Part shown: piece after piece, positions 11,092 to 22,035 of the stretch
How positions within the stretch are numbered: position 1 is the stretch's first letter
Layout of the letters: each line of letters begins with the position of its first letter
Source of the DNA: Echria macrotheca
Taxonomy: Eukaryota; Ascomycota; Sordariomycetes; Sordariales; Schizotheciaceae
Length of the DNA: 64,000 nucleotides
Assembly: GCA_030411725.1 (NCBI GenBank)
Contig: MU839839.1
Coordinates: forward strand, 1,178,001 to 1,242,000
Direction: 5' to 3'
Made by a program: the position numbers and the translations under genes
Notes under the pieces: model-generated
What the model was told of the DNA's origin: nothing
Seen by the model: the letters and a program-made list of their open reading frames with translations, nothing else
Databases searched by the model: none

Positions 11092-12464
11092 TCATGCCGT
11101 CTTTGGCGGGGAAGCCGTTGTCCATGGAAATGCCGACGTCATGGGCGCGCCAAGGCTTCCGGTGCTGGTGTAATCTTTGGTTGTCGCTGTCCCGAAGAAT
11201 ACCTTTTGCACAAACGGCAACACGGAAGTGCTACAAGATCGCTTGTTAGCCCTGACTCTCCACTCGAACAAGACCAACTCACTATCCGCTGTTGTCGCAA
11301 TGCCCGCCGCTGCGGATGCTCAGCCCGAGCTTGTCGCCGACGCCGAGCCAGTCATACACTGCCTTGGCAGCCGGGTACATGACAATCGCTGTCCCCTTGC
11401 TGTCGGTGAACTGGTCGCCCGTCCCCTGATCGGCCACAAGAGCCCGCGGCGCGATGGCTGCCGCGATGGTGTGGGCGTCGAAGGGCAGGTTCTCGTGGTG
11501 GTTCACAAACGTCCCGAGCTTGCTGTTGCTCCACCATCCCGCTCCTGACTTGCTGTTCTCGAGCGTCTCGTCCTGTCCGCTCAGCCCGTGGTACCGGTAC
11601 GGGCCGAGACCTTGCACACCCGACGACATGGGCATCGTCACGGTTATGCGCGTGTCGAACAAGCCGGCTGCCAGAGCTGCCTTGCCCAGTCTCGAGCAGC
11701 CCGTCACTCCGACCCGGCTGGCGTCTATCTCTGGCACTGTCATGTTGATGCCGTCAAGCGTCCGATGGAAGCCCCAGGCCCACGCTGTCAAAGTTCCTGT
11801 TCATGGATTAGCTACGCCCCGAGAGACGTTGGATGTATCTACCAATGTCTCGACCGCTGTATATGTCCCAAAAAGCACCCTTCTTGGAATTGCTGTCGGG
11901 AGCCACCGAGGTGTAGTCGAATTGAGCGACGGCAATACCAGCGCTGAGGTATGGCTGATTTTGCATGCCCCCGATATTGATGACAACAGGCGCTGGCTTG
12001 GACGCCGAGGCTCCCGACGGCAGGGTAACGGTAGCTCGAAACTTTCCCGTCTTTCCGCTAGCGGTGACGGCGATGTTGACGGTAGTCCCGCTCCTGGTTG
12101 CCTCGACTTTCTCCTGGCTGTGATCCGGGTAGTAGCCGAACTGATACTCCTGCAGCATCTGCAAGATCTCGGGCTGTCGGCACTGATACCATTCCTCCTT
12201 TGTCTTGATGCGGCCCTGTCCCTTGCCCGTCATGATGTCGTTGACGAATGTCGACGAGCCACCCGCGTTGTCGGTCGTCATGTACTTGAGCGGAAGGAAA
12301 GGGTCCGGTAGGGACTTTTGAGCCGGGAACTGCTGCCATGTTGGAAACGGTGAAGGGATAGGGGCACACTGGACTGTCGAACTGCCCTGACGCTGTTCGA
12401 CAATGGGCATAGCTACGGCTGGGCCAGCGAGGGCGCCGAATACGAGATGGATCGCTGTCCGCAT
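11092..12464 (-). CDS. Secreted CE15 4-O-methyl-glucuronoyl methylesterase (glucuronoyl esterase)
   Basis: Exons 12464-11843, 11796-11283 and 11230-11092 (introns of 46 and 52 nt) give 424 residues. A signal peptide (MRTAIHLVFGALAGPAVA) is followed by a single catalytic domain without CBM1. CE15 enzymes cleave ester bonds between lignin alcohols and glucuronoyl side groups of xylan. The nucleophile is Ser242 in GVTGCSRLGKAAL and the catalytic His is in SGGHCD. At the place where fungal CE15 enzymes carry the catalytic Glu (pattern PxESG), this protein reads PMSSGVQG, so the usual acid is replaced by Ser. An acid in VADQGTGDQF could take its role, as described for some bacterial members. The nearby secreted AA8 gene fits a lignocellulose role. 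Confidence 0.88.
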
Positions 12465-13878
12465 GGTGTTCCTCGAGAATCTCCAGCTCTGGTCGATGTT
12501 ACCCCTCGCTCTTGGATCGAAGAGAGAAGGCAGTGTCTTGTGTATCAAAACCCCCGGCCATACATAACCCGAACTCGACATCCTGTCGCCCGAATCCGGT
12601 CATGTTTCCCCGGGTTTCTTGGCAACATGGTGTGGGATGAAGACCACAAAGTATTTGCCCATGTATTAACCAGATTGAGGCGGCCTTAGCAATGCCGAAG
12701 TGGACGGTCGTCGGCCATATTATTATCGGGCGGCGGCAGGATCCGACCCGGTAGCCCGGGATTTCTCCGCCTTGCTGCACAGTCAGATGATTGGCCGGGA
12801 TGTTTTGAGACTCTTGTCTTCGTGCGCGGAAGACTTGTTTGGCTGGGGCAGTCGGACATCCAACTGTCCTGGACTTGAATTATTCGCTTTTGATAGGATC
12901 TGGAAGCCGGCGACGGATGGCTGAACTTTGAAGTGGGACAAGACACATGGGACACCTCACCAGGTAGGTAAGTCACCCTGCGTCGAAAGATTCGTTCCGG
13001 AAAACTTGCTTTGAGCTAAAGGTCATTCGATCTATTGAGTTTTCTAGCTCGCAAGCTTCAACTATGCAGGTCCCCAATGATGCGCAGTGGATGGATCTGC
13101 TCACGCATGAGCGACTTTGCCGATTAAGGTACGCCATGTGACATTTTCTTTACCTTCTCTTCGTCTTCTCTTGTTTTGACTCGCAACACTCAACTCGAAT
13201 TTCATCCTCCTTCTCATTCTGACCCTCATTGCCAATTTTTTTTTTTTTTCATCTCCATGCTGTCTCCAATATTGCGAGGCCTTTTGTCCGAGGTGCAAGC
13301 AAATATTTGAACGCAGTCGATTGCATGTGAAAATGGGAGTTGAAATGGACTACATTACAAGGTTCTATGAAAAAAAGGCAGAACGTCATCGCAACTGCGG
13401 AAGCCGACTAAAAACATGTGAACTAATCTACATCTGGATCTATAATACAGAGGCACAGCCAAATCACAATGTTTTTTTTCCTGTCGTTTTTCGGTTCCTT
13501 TTTCTTTCGCGGGGGAAGAATGTTCGTGTTTAGCACCTCTCTTCCAGATATCCTCTTGAACTCTCCCGGGCAAACCAGGCTCGTGAAACTTTAGGAAGGA
13601 TCAAAAGCTAGCAATCACCGGAAGACTCTTCACTTCCTCGGAACTCGGTTGGGTGCGTCCCTATTTGTCCGCCCCTTCGATTAAAATCCGGCGCAAGCCA
13701 CTGAAGAATCCGCCAGTTCTTGAGGAGTTCTCGACCTCGTTAGACTGAACAAGAGTTCCAGGGACTCATCGCTGGTTATTCTGAAGCCCGAAAGGGCATT
13801 GATGCGCGGGGTGGGAGAACGAGCGACTTTTTTTTTTTTTTTTTTACAAGTCGCAACATCTACCTAGGCATGCGACGC
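12465..13878. other. Intergenic with homopolymer T tracts
   Basis: Upstream of the CE15 gene. T runs occur near 13238-13249 and 13831-13847; one TAGGTAGG-type motif lies at 12963-12970. No gene seen. Confidence 0.5.
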
Positions 13879-14961
13879 CTAAGCAGCCAGGTCCTTCTTT
13901 TGCTGGTAACGGCATCCGCGGATGGCGGAGAACAGGCAAGAGCAAGGCAAATCGCCATGCTTGACGTGGGTGGTCGTTGAATCCCAGTCAGGAAACTCGT
14001 CGTCCGGTCCCGGCGATCGCAGCCACGGCTGGACATCGCTTTGCTCGGGTGGTGGTGCAACCCAGTATACGGGCTGCACACCGTCTCTGGGTGCGAGCTC
14101 AATACGTAATTTGGCTTGAGATTTGTGGTTCTCCGACATGACCGGCTTGTTGCGACGCCGGTGGATCTCGCCCGTTTGGATACAGGTCGCGGCCACGTCG
14201 CCGTCGGCGGCGATCTCGAAGCGGACATAGCTTGCCTGCGGGGAGGACTGAGGGGGCGACATTGTCCTCAAAATGCCTTTCGCGGGCGCGAGGGAGTGGT
14301 GTTGAGGGTGTCGGCGGCGGTCGTTGTGAGCATCTGCCTCACCCACAGCCTCAGCCTGCGGCTGCGTCTGCGGCTTCGTATGGCCTTCCTTTACTACGGG
14401 GAAGGTAATGGCGTTGTTGCCGATGGGCATCGCAGACTCTAAAGCCTTTCCATTCTCCAGTGCCAGCGGTTTCACCGAAGCCGGCCCGGGTACCGGGCCG
14501 GTCCTCCCGGCGGTCTTGTCCCGGATGGCGAGCGTGATGCGCCTGTAAACCAGGCGGGCGCGGTTTATGAAGGAGGGCTTATGCACGGTCAAACCGCTGA
14601 TTGCGGTGAATATCGAAACGGCTGCTGTTTCGGACAGCCGCCGGCGCTTGTAGCCACGGAGGTTACGGAGGCTCTCGATAAGCTCCGAGTCGCTCACGTA
14701 TCCCGCCTCACTAGGCTCGCTGCTGTTTGAACCGAAGCTCCATGTCCGCTTTAGGCGTGGGGGGACTGACCGGGGCCTGGGCATGGCACTGGGCATATGC
14801 CTTTTCGGGTGCTGGTAAGCCATTTGGTTGGGCCTGTGGACCGAAGCGAGCGCGATGCACCGTGTCTTGCGGTTGTCGAGGGTGCTCTCTGCTGGTAAGG
14901 CGTTGGCGACGGCGGGGGCAGCTATTTCAGAGGGCTTTCGGGTTCTGCGCTTGGATGTCAA
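13879..14961 (-). CDS. Hypothetical basic, largely disordered protein
   Basis: One uninterrupted exon of 360 residues, MTSKRRTRKP to QQKKDLAA. The first 80 residues are Arg/Lys/Pro-rich and could hold a nuclear localisation signal (KRRTRK; YKRRRLSE). A central segment (SFINRARLVYRRITLAIRDK) may be helical. A His/Gln-rich linker follows, then a more ordered C-terminal part with PVYWVAPPPE and a Cys cluster (PCSCLFSAIRGC). No family is recognised. Length, codon bias and absence of stops support a real gene. The antisense T tract just downstream (13831-13847) may belong to its 3' end. Confidence 0.6.
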   Translation of the reverse strand: MTSKRRTRKPSEIAAPAVANALPAESTLDNRKTRCIALASVHRPNQMAYQHPKRHMPSAMPRPRSVPPRLKRTWSFGSNSSEPSEAGYVSDSELIESLRNLRGYKRRRLSETAAVSIFTAISGLTVHKPSFINRARLVYRRITLAIRDKTAGRTGPVPGPASVKPLALENGKALESAMPIGNNAITFPVVKEGHTKPQTQPQAEAVGEADAHNDRRRHPQHHSLAPAKGILRTMSPPQSSPQASYVRFEIAADGDVAATCIQTGEIHRRRNKPVMSENHKSQAKLRIELAPRDGVQPVYWVAPPPEQSDVQPWLRSPGPDDEFPDWDSTTTHVKHGDLPCSCLFSAIRGCRYQQKKDLAA

Positions 14962-15544
14962 AACGTAGAACTAGTTGTCGCTGGACATGGAGGCTCGTTT
15001 TATAACCGACGACCTGGAGCCATCTCCGTTGTCAGTTCGTTTTTAGATTTTTTAGATCACCGCTGCAGCTGAGCTTGAATACAGACCGCATAGCTAAATC
15101 GGGGTGTTGCGGTCCAGTCCCGGCGGATCGTCAGCCTAATCGGCAGACGCGTCGTCTCCCAGACTCTAGCGTGTATGTACCTAGCATGTTGTTGAGCAAC
15201 TATCCTTGCCGATCACGCGGCGACCTACAGCATGCATGGCCGAGCGGTGCATCAAGCTGGCTGGCACCATCTCTAAAACAAGATGATAGAGTGTGCGGTG
15301 CGCGAGAGCCTCGCTTTAACAATGTCACGATGCTGTCTGCTGGGACACATGGCGACGACACGTATTCGTAGCACCTTTTAACCATAGGCAGGTTTAGTGG
15401 CTGTGTGCATCTACTCGGTAAGTGGCCCGAGAAGCCCACGATGCTGTGACGTTGGTGTTTGGAGTGAGAAGGGTTCCTTATTCGCGGTTCCTGGTGGAGT
15501 ACTCAAGAGTGTAGTTAAGAGCTCCACATTCTATAATCAGTTAA
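14962..15544. other. Intergenic
   Basis: Upstream of the basic-protein gene and of tRNA-Leu. Nothing recognised. Confidence 0.45.
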
Positions 15545-15652
15545 GGCACGATGGCCGAGCGGTCTAAGGCGCCACGTTAAGGTACATCCTTAATCACTAT
15601 CCTCTGGATTCCGTGGTCCGAAAGGGCGTGAGTTCGAATCTCACTCGTGTCA
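15545..15652 (+). tRNA. tRNA-Leu (anticodon AAG) with intron
   Basis: Acceptor stem GGCACGA (15545-15551) pairs with TCGTGTC, with discriminator A at 15652. D stem GCC/GGC, anticodon stem CCACG/CGTGG, anticodon AAG at 15579-15581, a long variable arm as expected for Leu, and T stem GTGAG/CTCAC with loop TTCGAAT are all visible. A 28-nt intron (15583-15610) sits after position 37. A run of six T (15654-15659) is the Pol III terminator. Confidence 0.93.
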
Positions 15653-18187
15653 ATTTTTTGCTCCTCCTCACTATCCACCTCCACCCGAGCTGGCGTGCCG
15701 CCCTGGTTGTGCACTTCATGAGCTGTTTTCTTTTATTTTTAGCCCATGGCGGTAATCTATGTGTCTGAGTATCTCATCACCTGGACCTTTCACCAGAAAC
15801 AAAATAGCTGCTATCATAATCTCACGAGTTGTTTACCGAGCCCCTGATCCTGGACGCTCGGAATCCGTTGCGTCGCCGAGCGATGACGACTGCAGTGCCC
15901 GAGACCAAGTTATCGAAAGACACCGCATTCTTTCATGTATCGTACCTACCCCTACGTATCTAGTTCGAATCACACGCATCCTTTGAGATATTAACAGATG
16001 GCATCTCTCATTTCCACTGGATGACGAAGAAGTAGACGTAGAAAAAACTTGACAGATGTCCTGCAGAAGTAGGGTTGGGGAATATATAGGCGGCAAGCAC
16101 GCAATATCCCGACGCAGGGTCGATATCAACGCCACCCCTAGCTCGAATGCATGTTACCCAAACAAAAGACACACAGCAGGAAATATTCTATTTTGTTCAT
16201 CCGTGGAAGACGCAAAGTTAGCCGAGTGGAACAAGAATCAACGCGAACCGGCCGGTTGGGACCGGCCGAGTGAGACCCCCCCACTCTGTTGTCTCTTTTC
16301 CGGAGCCCGCCATCGACCCGGACGACTGGAACGCTCCATCAGACGGGCGTCCACTTCACAAGCGACATCTGGTCTTGGCTACGGGTTCTCCACCCCAGTT
16401 CTGGGAAATGATATCGTCCAGTCCAGGTGCCCGAGAGTAGTATACTATGAAGTAGCTCGCCTATTTCGGGATGTGTGCAGATGAATCGTGGTGTCATTGA
16501 ATCCCTCCAGACCAACATGGACCCTTATTGCAGGCTCTACACGTATCTAGCCCGACGTCAACCACATCACTCGACCGTCCATCCCGCGGTAGGATTCCTG
16601 CCGCCTAACGCGGACTGGATATTTAGGGTTATCCGCGTTGCTTCACCCAACGGCTTGGCGGCATGTCTGTGGCCAAAATGGGCTATTGTATTTCCAGCTG
16701 GAGATGCAGCAAAGAGTCAAGGCTACCTAAAAAGTGCATCAATGACGAAAATGATAACCCGAGAATTAGAAAAGACGGACGGTCGGCCTCTTGAAGGCAA
16801 GCGAACCGCCTGTGAGAGAGCCCCATATTAACTCTAGTGTTCCGAAGAACTGAGGCGTGGGGCCCCGAGAACGAAGCCAAGGTGCACAAAGCCAGTGTCG
16901 TGGAATATCAACCATAACATGCCGTCGGGTCGAGAGCAACTTGGCATAGCTAGCAACAAAGCTTGGCAACCAGAACGTGCTGCTGGTGGGGGTTCAAGTT
17001 CTTGCCAAGTTTGAAAGGTTGGTCTTTCATTGGACGGTGGTTCCTTCCCTTGTCAGCCCGGTCCATGAGCAGAATTTTCGCAAAGTCCCTCTAACCACTC
17101 CTTCTTGCCTTCCTGATTAGGTACCTAGCTTGGGAAGCCGGCTTGCTCCGACGGCTCACTCTTTGACGGTCGTGACTGTCATGAGTTCATGGGTCAAGTC
17201 GGACGGGACGGTGAACACTTTTCCTCTTCAAACATGGTATACACAGTAACACGGAACCTAACAAGTTAGCACCGCGCTAATAACTCCCGAACGACCCCGA
17301 CAGCCCGGCCACGGCAGCTTTTTAGCATGCTTCTTTTCCCCGCCGTCGGTAGTTTTAGGAGAGATGGTTGGATATCTCTATACTTAGTTCCACTGGCCTG
17401 GACCATACTTGGACAGCCGCGTCAGCTAAAGACGAGACGCCTCGACCGTAGAGGGCGTACATGATGCCACCGAAAACGGAAATTTTGAGAGCATGCTCTG
17501 CGGGGTGCTCTTGGCCCGCCGCCGCTCACCAGCCGCCTCTGCAGCTCAGATTCCACTGCGAGTCTGTAAACATGCTCAGGAAGTTGGAGTCTAAAGTTTA
17601 TCCATCAGTTCACTCAAACGCTATTTGAGATCCGAAGACGAGAATCATCAGTGAAATCGCAAGGCATCCATCCATCACGAGATATTCGGCGTCGAAAATA
17701 TTGACAACAAAACACGTCTCCTCTCTGGGCCAGTCTGCGGCGGTCCCTCCGGCCCGGACTTCAAGTCCGCGCCAAGGTCGCCGCCGCCGGGATGGATCCC
17801 GTCCGCAGGTGGGGACTCTTCCGCCAAGCAGCTTTATTCTTCTCCCGAGCCACCATGCGGATTGCGTGCTCGATTCCATTGATTTCACCATGCCGGCCAC
17901 CTTTCTCAAAGGCGCCCAGTAATGCCCAGCAACGCCCAGGTCTTCATGGCCGTGGACATCAACGCCTCCCAGCTCGAGCACGGTGAAAAGATGGACGGAG
18001 AGCCCAGAGACAAGCACTTGGCGACTCTCGGCGTTGAGGTTATAAGGACTGGAAGCTCTCCGGTGAAGGTTGGAGCGGAGTAGGGCAGAGTCTCTGTCTT
18101 GTTTCCGTCGACAAGTCTACAGATCAAAGAATTCGACCGACTTTGACGTTGTCCGGCAGTTGTTCGCTGGAGCTAAAGCACGTCATT
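15653..18187. other. Long intergenic region with a possible gene relic
   Basis: About 2.5 kb without a convincing gene. Short frames occur on both strands but none keeps codon bias or resembles a family, apart from the 53-codon frame at 17922-18083 listed separately. Confidence 0.45.
17922..18083 (+). pseudogene. Possible relic resembling the C-terminus of a malate/L-lactate dehydrogenase (Ldh_2 type)
   Basis: A 53-codon frame contains VFMAVDINA followed by a charged helix-like stretch (EHGEKMD...RDKHLAT). By eye this recalls the last strand and helix of NAD-dependent malate/L-lactate dehydrogenases of the Ldh_2 family. No other part of such an enzyme is found upstream. It may be a remnant, a uORF of the following MFS gene, or chance. 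Confidence 0.2.
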
Positions 18188-19983
18188 ATGGGGCTTTTCG
18201 GCAAGATCAAGCAGAAGTACCTGGACGGCATCCAGGAGCCGGCCCAGTTCCGCCCTCCCAATGAGGACGAGCAGGGGCTTGCGCTCCAGGCCGACTGGAC
18301 GCCAGAGGAGGAAGTCAAGGCAAAGCGGAAGTGAGTGGACACCACCGACGTGCGCCCTATCGGCACTCTTGGCGAGCCGTTCCGAGCCCGCCATCGGGGT
18401 CCAGGGTGTCATCGGCGGGTACAGCACGGCTAACACGGACCAGGCTCGACATGATTATTATGCCCCTATTGACCTTGGGCTTCTTTTGTCTGCGTGAGTG
18501 GCCCAACACATCCTCAGAGTTTGCTTCCACCAGGCTAACATGTCGCTACTACGCAGAGCTCGACCGCGGCAACATTTCCAATGCGATCACGGACGGAATG
18601 ATGGAGGATGTGGGCATCACGCAGGATGAGTTCAACGTCGGCCAGCAGATGCTCTCGCTCGGCATTGTGCTCTTCGAGATCCCGTCCAACATGATCCTCT
18701 ACCGCGTCGGCCCCGGCAAGTGGCTCACGCTCCAGCTCTTCCTCTTCGGCACCGTGTCGACCTTCCAGTCTTGGCAGAACAGCTACGGCAGCTTCATCGC
18801 CTGCCGCTTTCTTCTCGGCATGACAGAGTCTGGCTTCATTCCCGGCGGTCTCTGGACGCTCTCGACCTGGTACACTCGCAGCGAGTCGGCCAAGCGCATC
18901 ATGATCTTCTACTTTGGCAACCAGCTGGGCCAGGCCTCATCCAAGCTTCTCGCCTTTGGCATCCTGCACATGCGCGGTGTCGCTGATAAACCCGGCTGGT
19001 TCTGGCTTTTCACCCTGATGGGCGCCTTCACCGTTCTATCCGGTTTCGTGCTGGGTTTCTGTCTCCCTGACTCGTTCCGCAATCCTTGCCCGACCTTCTT
19101 GCCGGGAGTCAGTCTCTTCAGCGAGCGCGAGCTGCACATCCTGCAGACGCGTGTGCTGATCGACGACCCGATGAAGGGCAAGAAGAAGAGGAAGATCAAT
19201 CTGGGCGCCTTCAAGCGTGCCTTCGTCGACTGGCGGCTGTACATCCATGTTGCCATCTCGCTGCTCAACAACGGCCCGCAGCGCGCGTTTGATACCTATG
19301 CCCCCTCGATTGTCACGGGCTTCGGCTTCGGCGCGCTCCGCTCCAACGCCATGGCCGCTGTCGGTCTGTTCCTGCAGGTCCCAACATCTTGGCTGTTTAG
19401 TTACATCTCGGATCACTTGTAAGTGCCTTGTCGTCTGTTCATCTGAGGGGTAGGTCCTAACAATGGCAGTGAACTCCGCGGCGAAACAGTCATGGCGGGT
19501 CTATTCTGCCACCTTGTTGGCTACATCTTCAACCGCAACTTCACCGAGCTCGGATCAAACCTGCGCGGCGTGAAATACTTTGGCGTCATCTGGACGCAGA
19601 CCTTTGGTACCTTCTCGCACCCGCTCAACATCGCCTGGATGTCGCTGTACTGCCAAGACTCGGAGGTGCGCGCGCTCGCCATGGCCATGGTCATCATGGG
19701 CGCCAACATCGCCGGTATCTACGGCGCCCAGATTTTCCGTCAAGACGACCGGCCGCTGTATCGGAGAGGGTTTACAATTAATATCGCCATTCTCGCGACG
19801 GCCTTTTTGCTGGCGGCTATGCGGTGGTTCGATGATAAGCTTCGGCGGCGTCGGGGGGTTGGAGGGCAGCTGGGCGGTCAGCTCGGCGCGGGCGAGTCGG
19901 GCAGTGAGGATAACGGGTCGGATGAAAAGAAGGCTGTCGTTGCCACGGCGTATGCTGGTAATGCCAAGCAGCCTGTTGCTTAG
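18188..19983 (+). CDS. MFS transporter of the anion:cation symporter group (allantoate permease-like)
   Basis: Exons 18188-18330, 18444-18493, 18557-19418 and 19470-19983 give 522 residues. Donors are GTGAGT, GTGAGT and GTAAGT; branch sites GGCTAAC and CCTAAC are visible. The order of motifs fits fungal Dal5-like carriers of organic anions, vitamins or ureides: LDRGNISNA after helix 1, VGQQMLSLGIVLFEIPSNM in helix 2, a central cytoplasmic loop (GKKKRKINLGAFKRAFVDW), and a Lys/Gly-rich C-tail. The second exon is only 50 nt. The short N-terminal exon is soluble. The substrate cannot be read from sequence; allantoate, nicotinate, pantothenate and biotin carriers all belong here. Confidence 0.9.
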
Positions 19984-20549
19984 GATAAGCCGGCGCCGTA
20001 TTTGGATACTCGTTTGGTTACTTTGTTTTGAATGCGGCTATACCCTTGTCTCGTTCTTGTCCTGTGATCTGTCGCGGGTGCCTTGTGTCGTGTATAAGCG
20101 GGTACTGGGCTGCGCAAAGGAAGGATACCTATCCTTTTTCTTGCACACCACACGTTGAATAGAGCCTACATGTAGACTTGTTGCCGAGGAGTATTTGTGC
20201 TGGCTCTAACGAATTGTAGTCGCCGGGAAACGCCGTCGTTGCCGAGATTCTTGGAGTCCCTTGCCGAGTTCCGTTGTATCACCAACTTGAGGTGGACACA
20301 GCCAAGCCAACGGTTGTGACGTCGAAGCTGTCTTCGGAATAGAGTCTGACAACCAACCACTCATGGTTGTACAATCGCTTCGCTAGCCACGTTCCAAGGC
20401 TGGGCAAAGTCCAGGATTTGCGTCCTTCAATTGGCCCACTCCTGTCCACTCAGACCTTCATCGGACCTCCGCAATCCTTCTTCCTCTTTCTCACAACAAA
20501 CCTCAACAAACAAACAAACGCCATCATCACCACCACCAAAGGAAAAAAA
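19984..20549. other. Intergenic / promoter of the next gene
   Basis: 3' flank of the MFS gene and 5' flank of the gene at 20550. An A-rich leader with short CA-rich stretches precedes that ATG. No other feature seen. Confidence 0.45.
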
Positions 20550-21509
20550 ATGGCAACACCAACACCAACCTACCCCCTCACCCAATTCACCCCCTCCCCC
20601 ACCTGCGGCATCGGCACTTCGCTTTATCTCGTCAGCAAAACCTGCTACGTCAGCGCACCCCAGCTCTCGTCCATAACCATCAACCCGCCCTGGGTAACCT
20701 GCACGGCCATCGAAGCCGGCCAGCCCGCCGACGTGCGCGACCCAAACTGCTACCAATCCTTTTCCTCCTCAGTGCTCGGCCCCGACGGCACAGCGAGTTT
20801 TTTCTCCGCCTGTCCGGTGGGCTACACGACCGCCTCGTACCTCTCTTTCTATCCGTTCTATCGGACGACGACGGTCACCCAAAGTGAGATGGCGACGGAC
20901 GTCCAGGGACAGGTGGTCTACTGCTGTCCGTCGGCCGCGGGCGGGGTGGAGGCCGAGTTTGCGTTTCGGGACGACGAGGAGGTGCCGTTCCGCGTGGTGG
21001 ATGGCGACGGGCAGGAGTGGAGGGGGAATTCGTATCTGCTTCCTAGGTGCAGGGCGACTGGGGGAGTCAAAGGGTTGGAGGGGCGGACGGTTACGTTGAC
21101 GGGGTATAGCGATACCCAGGGCTGGGAGAGGCGGATGAGGAGGCAGGTGCAGACCGAGGGGTTGGTGACGGAGGTGTGGGATGTTACGAGGCATGTGTAT
21201 GCGGCTGCGGAGAGCTTTTATCGGACGGTCTTTGGGGATGGGCATACTTGCTTTGGGAATTGTACGCGGTATTGGAGGGAGGGGTATACCAGTCCGGAGG
21301 GCGTGGTTACGTTTCCGACTGGGGTGGAGAGGAGTGTGGAGGGGGGTAGGACGGCGGGAGGAGGTGAAGGTGGCGGAACGACGGCGACAGCGACGGGAAC
21401 GGGTGCGGTGGCGGAGACGGTGGTGCCGGCGAGCAGTGCGTCGAGGGCGAGGATGGGGTGGGCGGGGGTGGGCATTACTGCCTTGATTATTTGTATGGCT
21501 GGTGTTTAA
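20550..21509 (+). CDS. Cys-containing surface protein, probably GPI-anchored or C-terminally membrane-bound
   Basis: Single exon of 319 residues starting MATPTPTYPLTQF, chosen over the in-frame upstream start at 20367 because of its A-rich ATG context and because the upstream part looks like leader. The mature region has paired Cys residues (CGIGTSLYLVSKTCY, CTAIE, CYQSF, SACPVGY, YCCPSA, CFGNC) typical of extracellular folds. A Gly/Thr-rich linker follows, then a terminal hydrophobic stretch (GWAGVGITALIICMAGV) that could be a GPI signal or tail anchor. An odd point is that no N-terminal signal peptide is evident, so an unseen upstream exon is possible. I do not recognise the family. Confidence 0.65.
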   Translation: MATPTPTYPLTQFTPSPTCGIGTSLYLVSKTCYVSAPQLSSITINPPWVTCTAIEAGQPADVRDPNCYQSFSSSVLGPDGTASFFSACPVGYTTASYLSFYPFYRTTTVTQSEMATDVQGQVVYCCPSAAGGVEAEFAFRDDEEVPFRVVDGDGQEWRGNSYLLPRCRATGGVKGLEGRTVTLTGYSDTQGWERRMRRQVQTEGLVTEVWDVTRHVYAAAESFYRTVFGDGHTCFGNCTRYWREGYTSPEGVVTFPTGVERSVEGGRTAGGGEGGGTTATATGTGAVAETVVPASSASRARMGWAGVGITALIICMAGV

Positions 21510-22035
21510 ATAGATAACTACCTAGGTAGGTAGGTTTGGGGGCGTTGAATGATACCTGATACCCTTCCACATCTTCTGGCGCCCCATTGACTCATACCTA
21601 CATGAACTTAGGAAATTTTCATCAGAGTACCTGACAATATTCGTTAAAATATACATACAATCTGATCCGGAGCCTACTTGAGAACGGAGTTATTCTCTTA
21701 AGCAGTCTGGGTGACAACAGGCGCCGACCCTTGAACCGTATTCCCCTGTTCCAGGACCCAGGCGCCGCCAATCTGTGATCAAAATCCCAACGCCCCATCA
21801 GCCACCAGTATCGTACAATTCCTCCAAATACATCAGGGGCGCCCGTAGACAGGTGCCTTGGATCATCACATCCCAGGTCGTGGGATAACTTCCAACCACT
21901 CCAAAACCTAGAGCAAAGCAAAGCCAACGCCGATCTGTCCTCGATATCCGCCATTCCGTGATTCAGGGAGAAAAAAAAAAAAAAAACCAAAACACCAACA
22001 CCAACCAATTCAAACGCCAACCATACCCAAACAAA
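21510..22035. other. Convergent intergenic region
   Basis: Holds a CCTAGGTAGGTAGG-type motif at about 21521 and a run of about 16 A at 21970-21985, in the probable 3' UTR of the endosulfine gene. No gene. Confidence 0.5.

Noticed and set aside
17610..18017. 135-codon minus-strand frame upstream of the MFS gene
   Set aside because: No domain and no splice-supported extension; likely chance.
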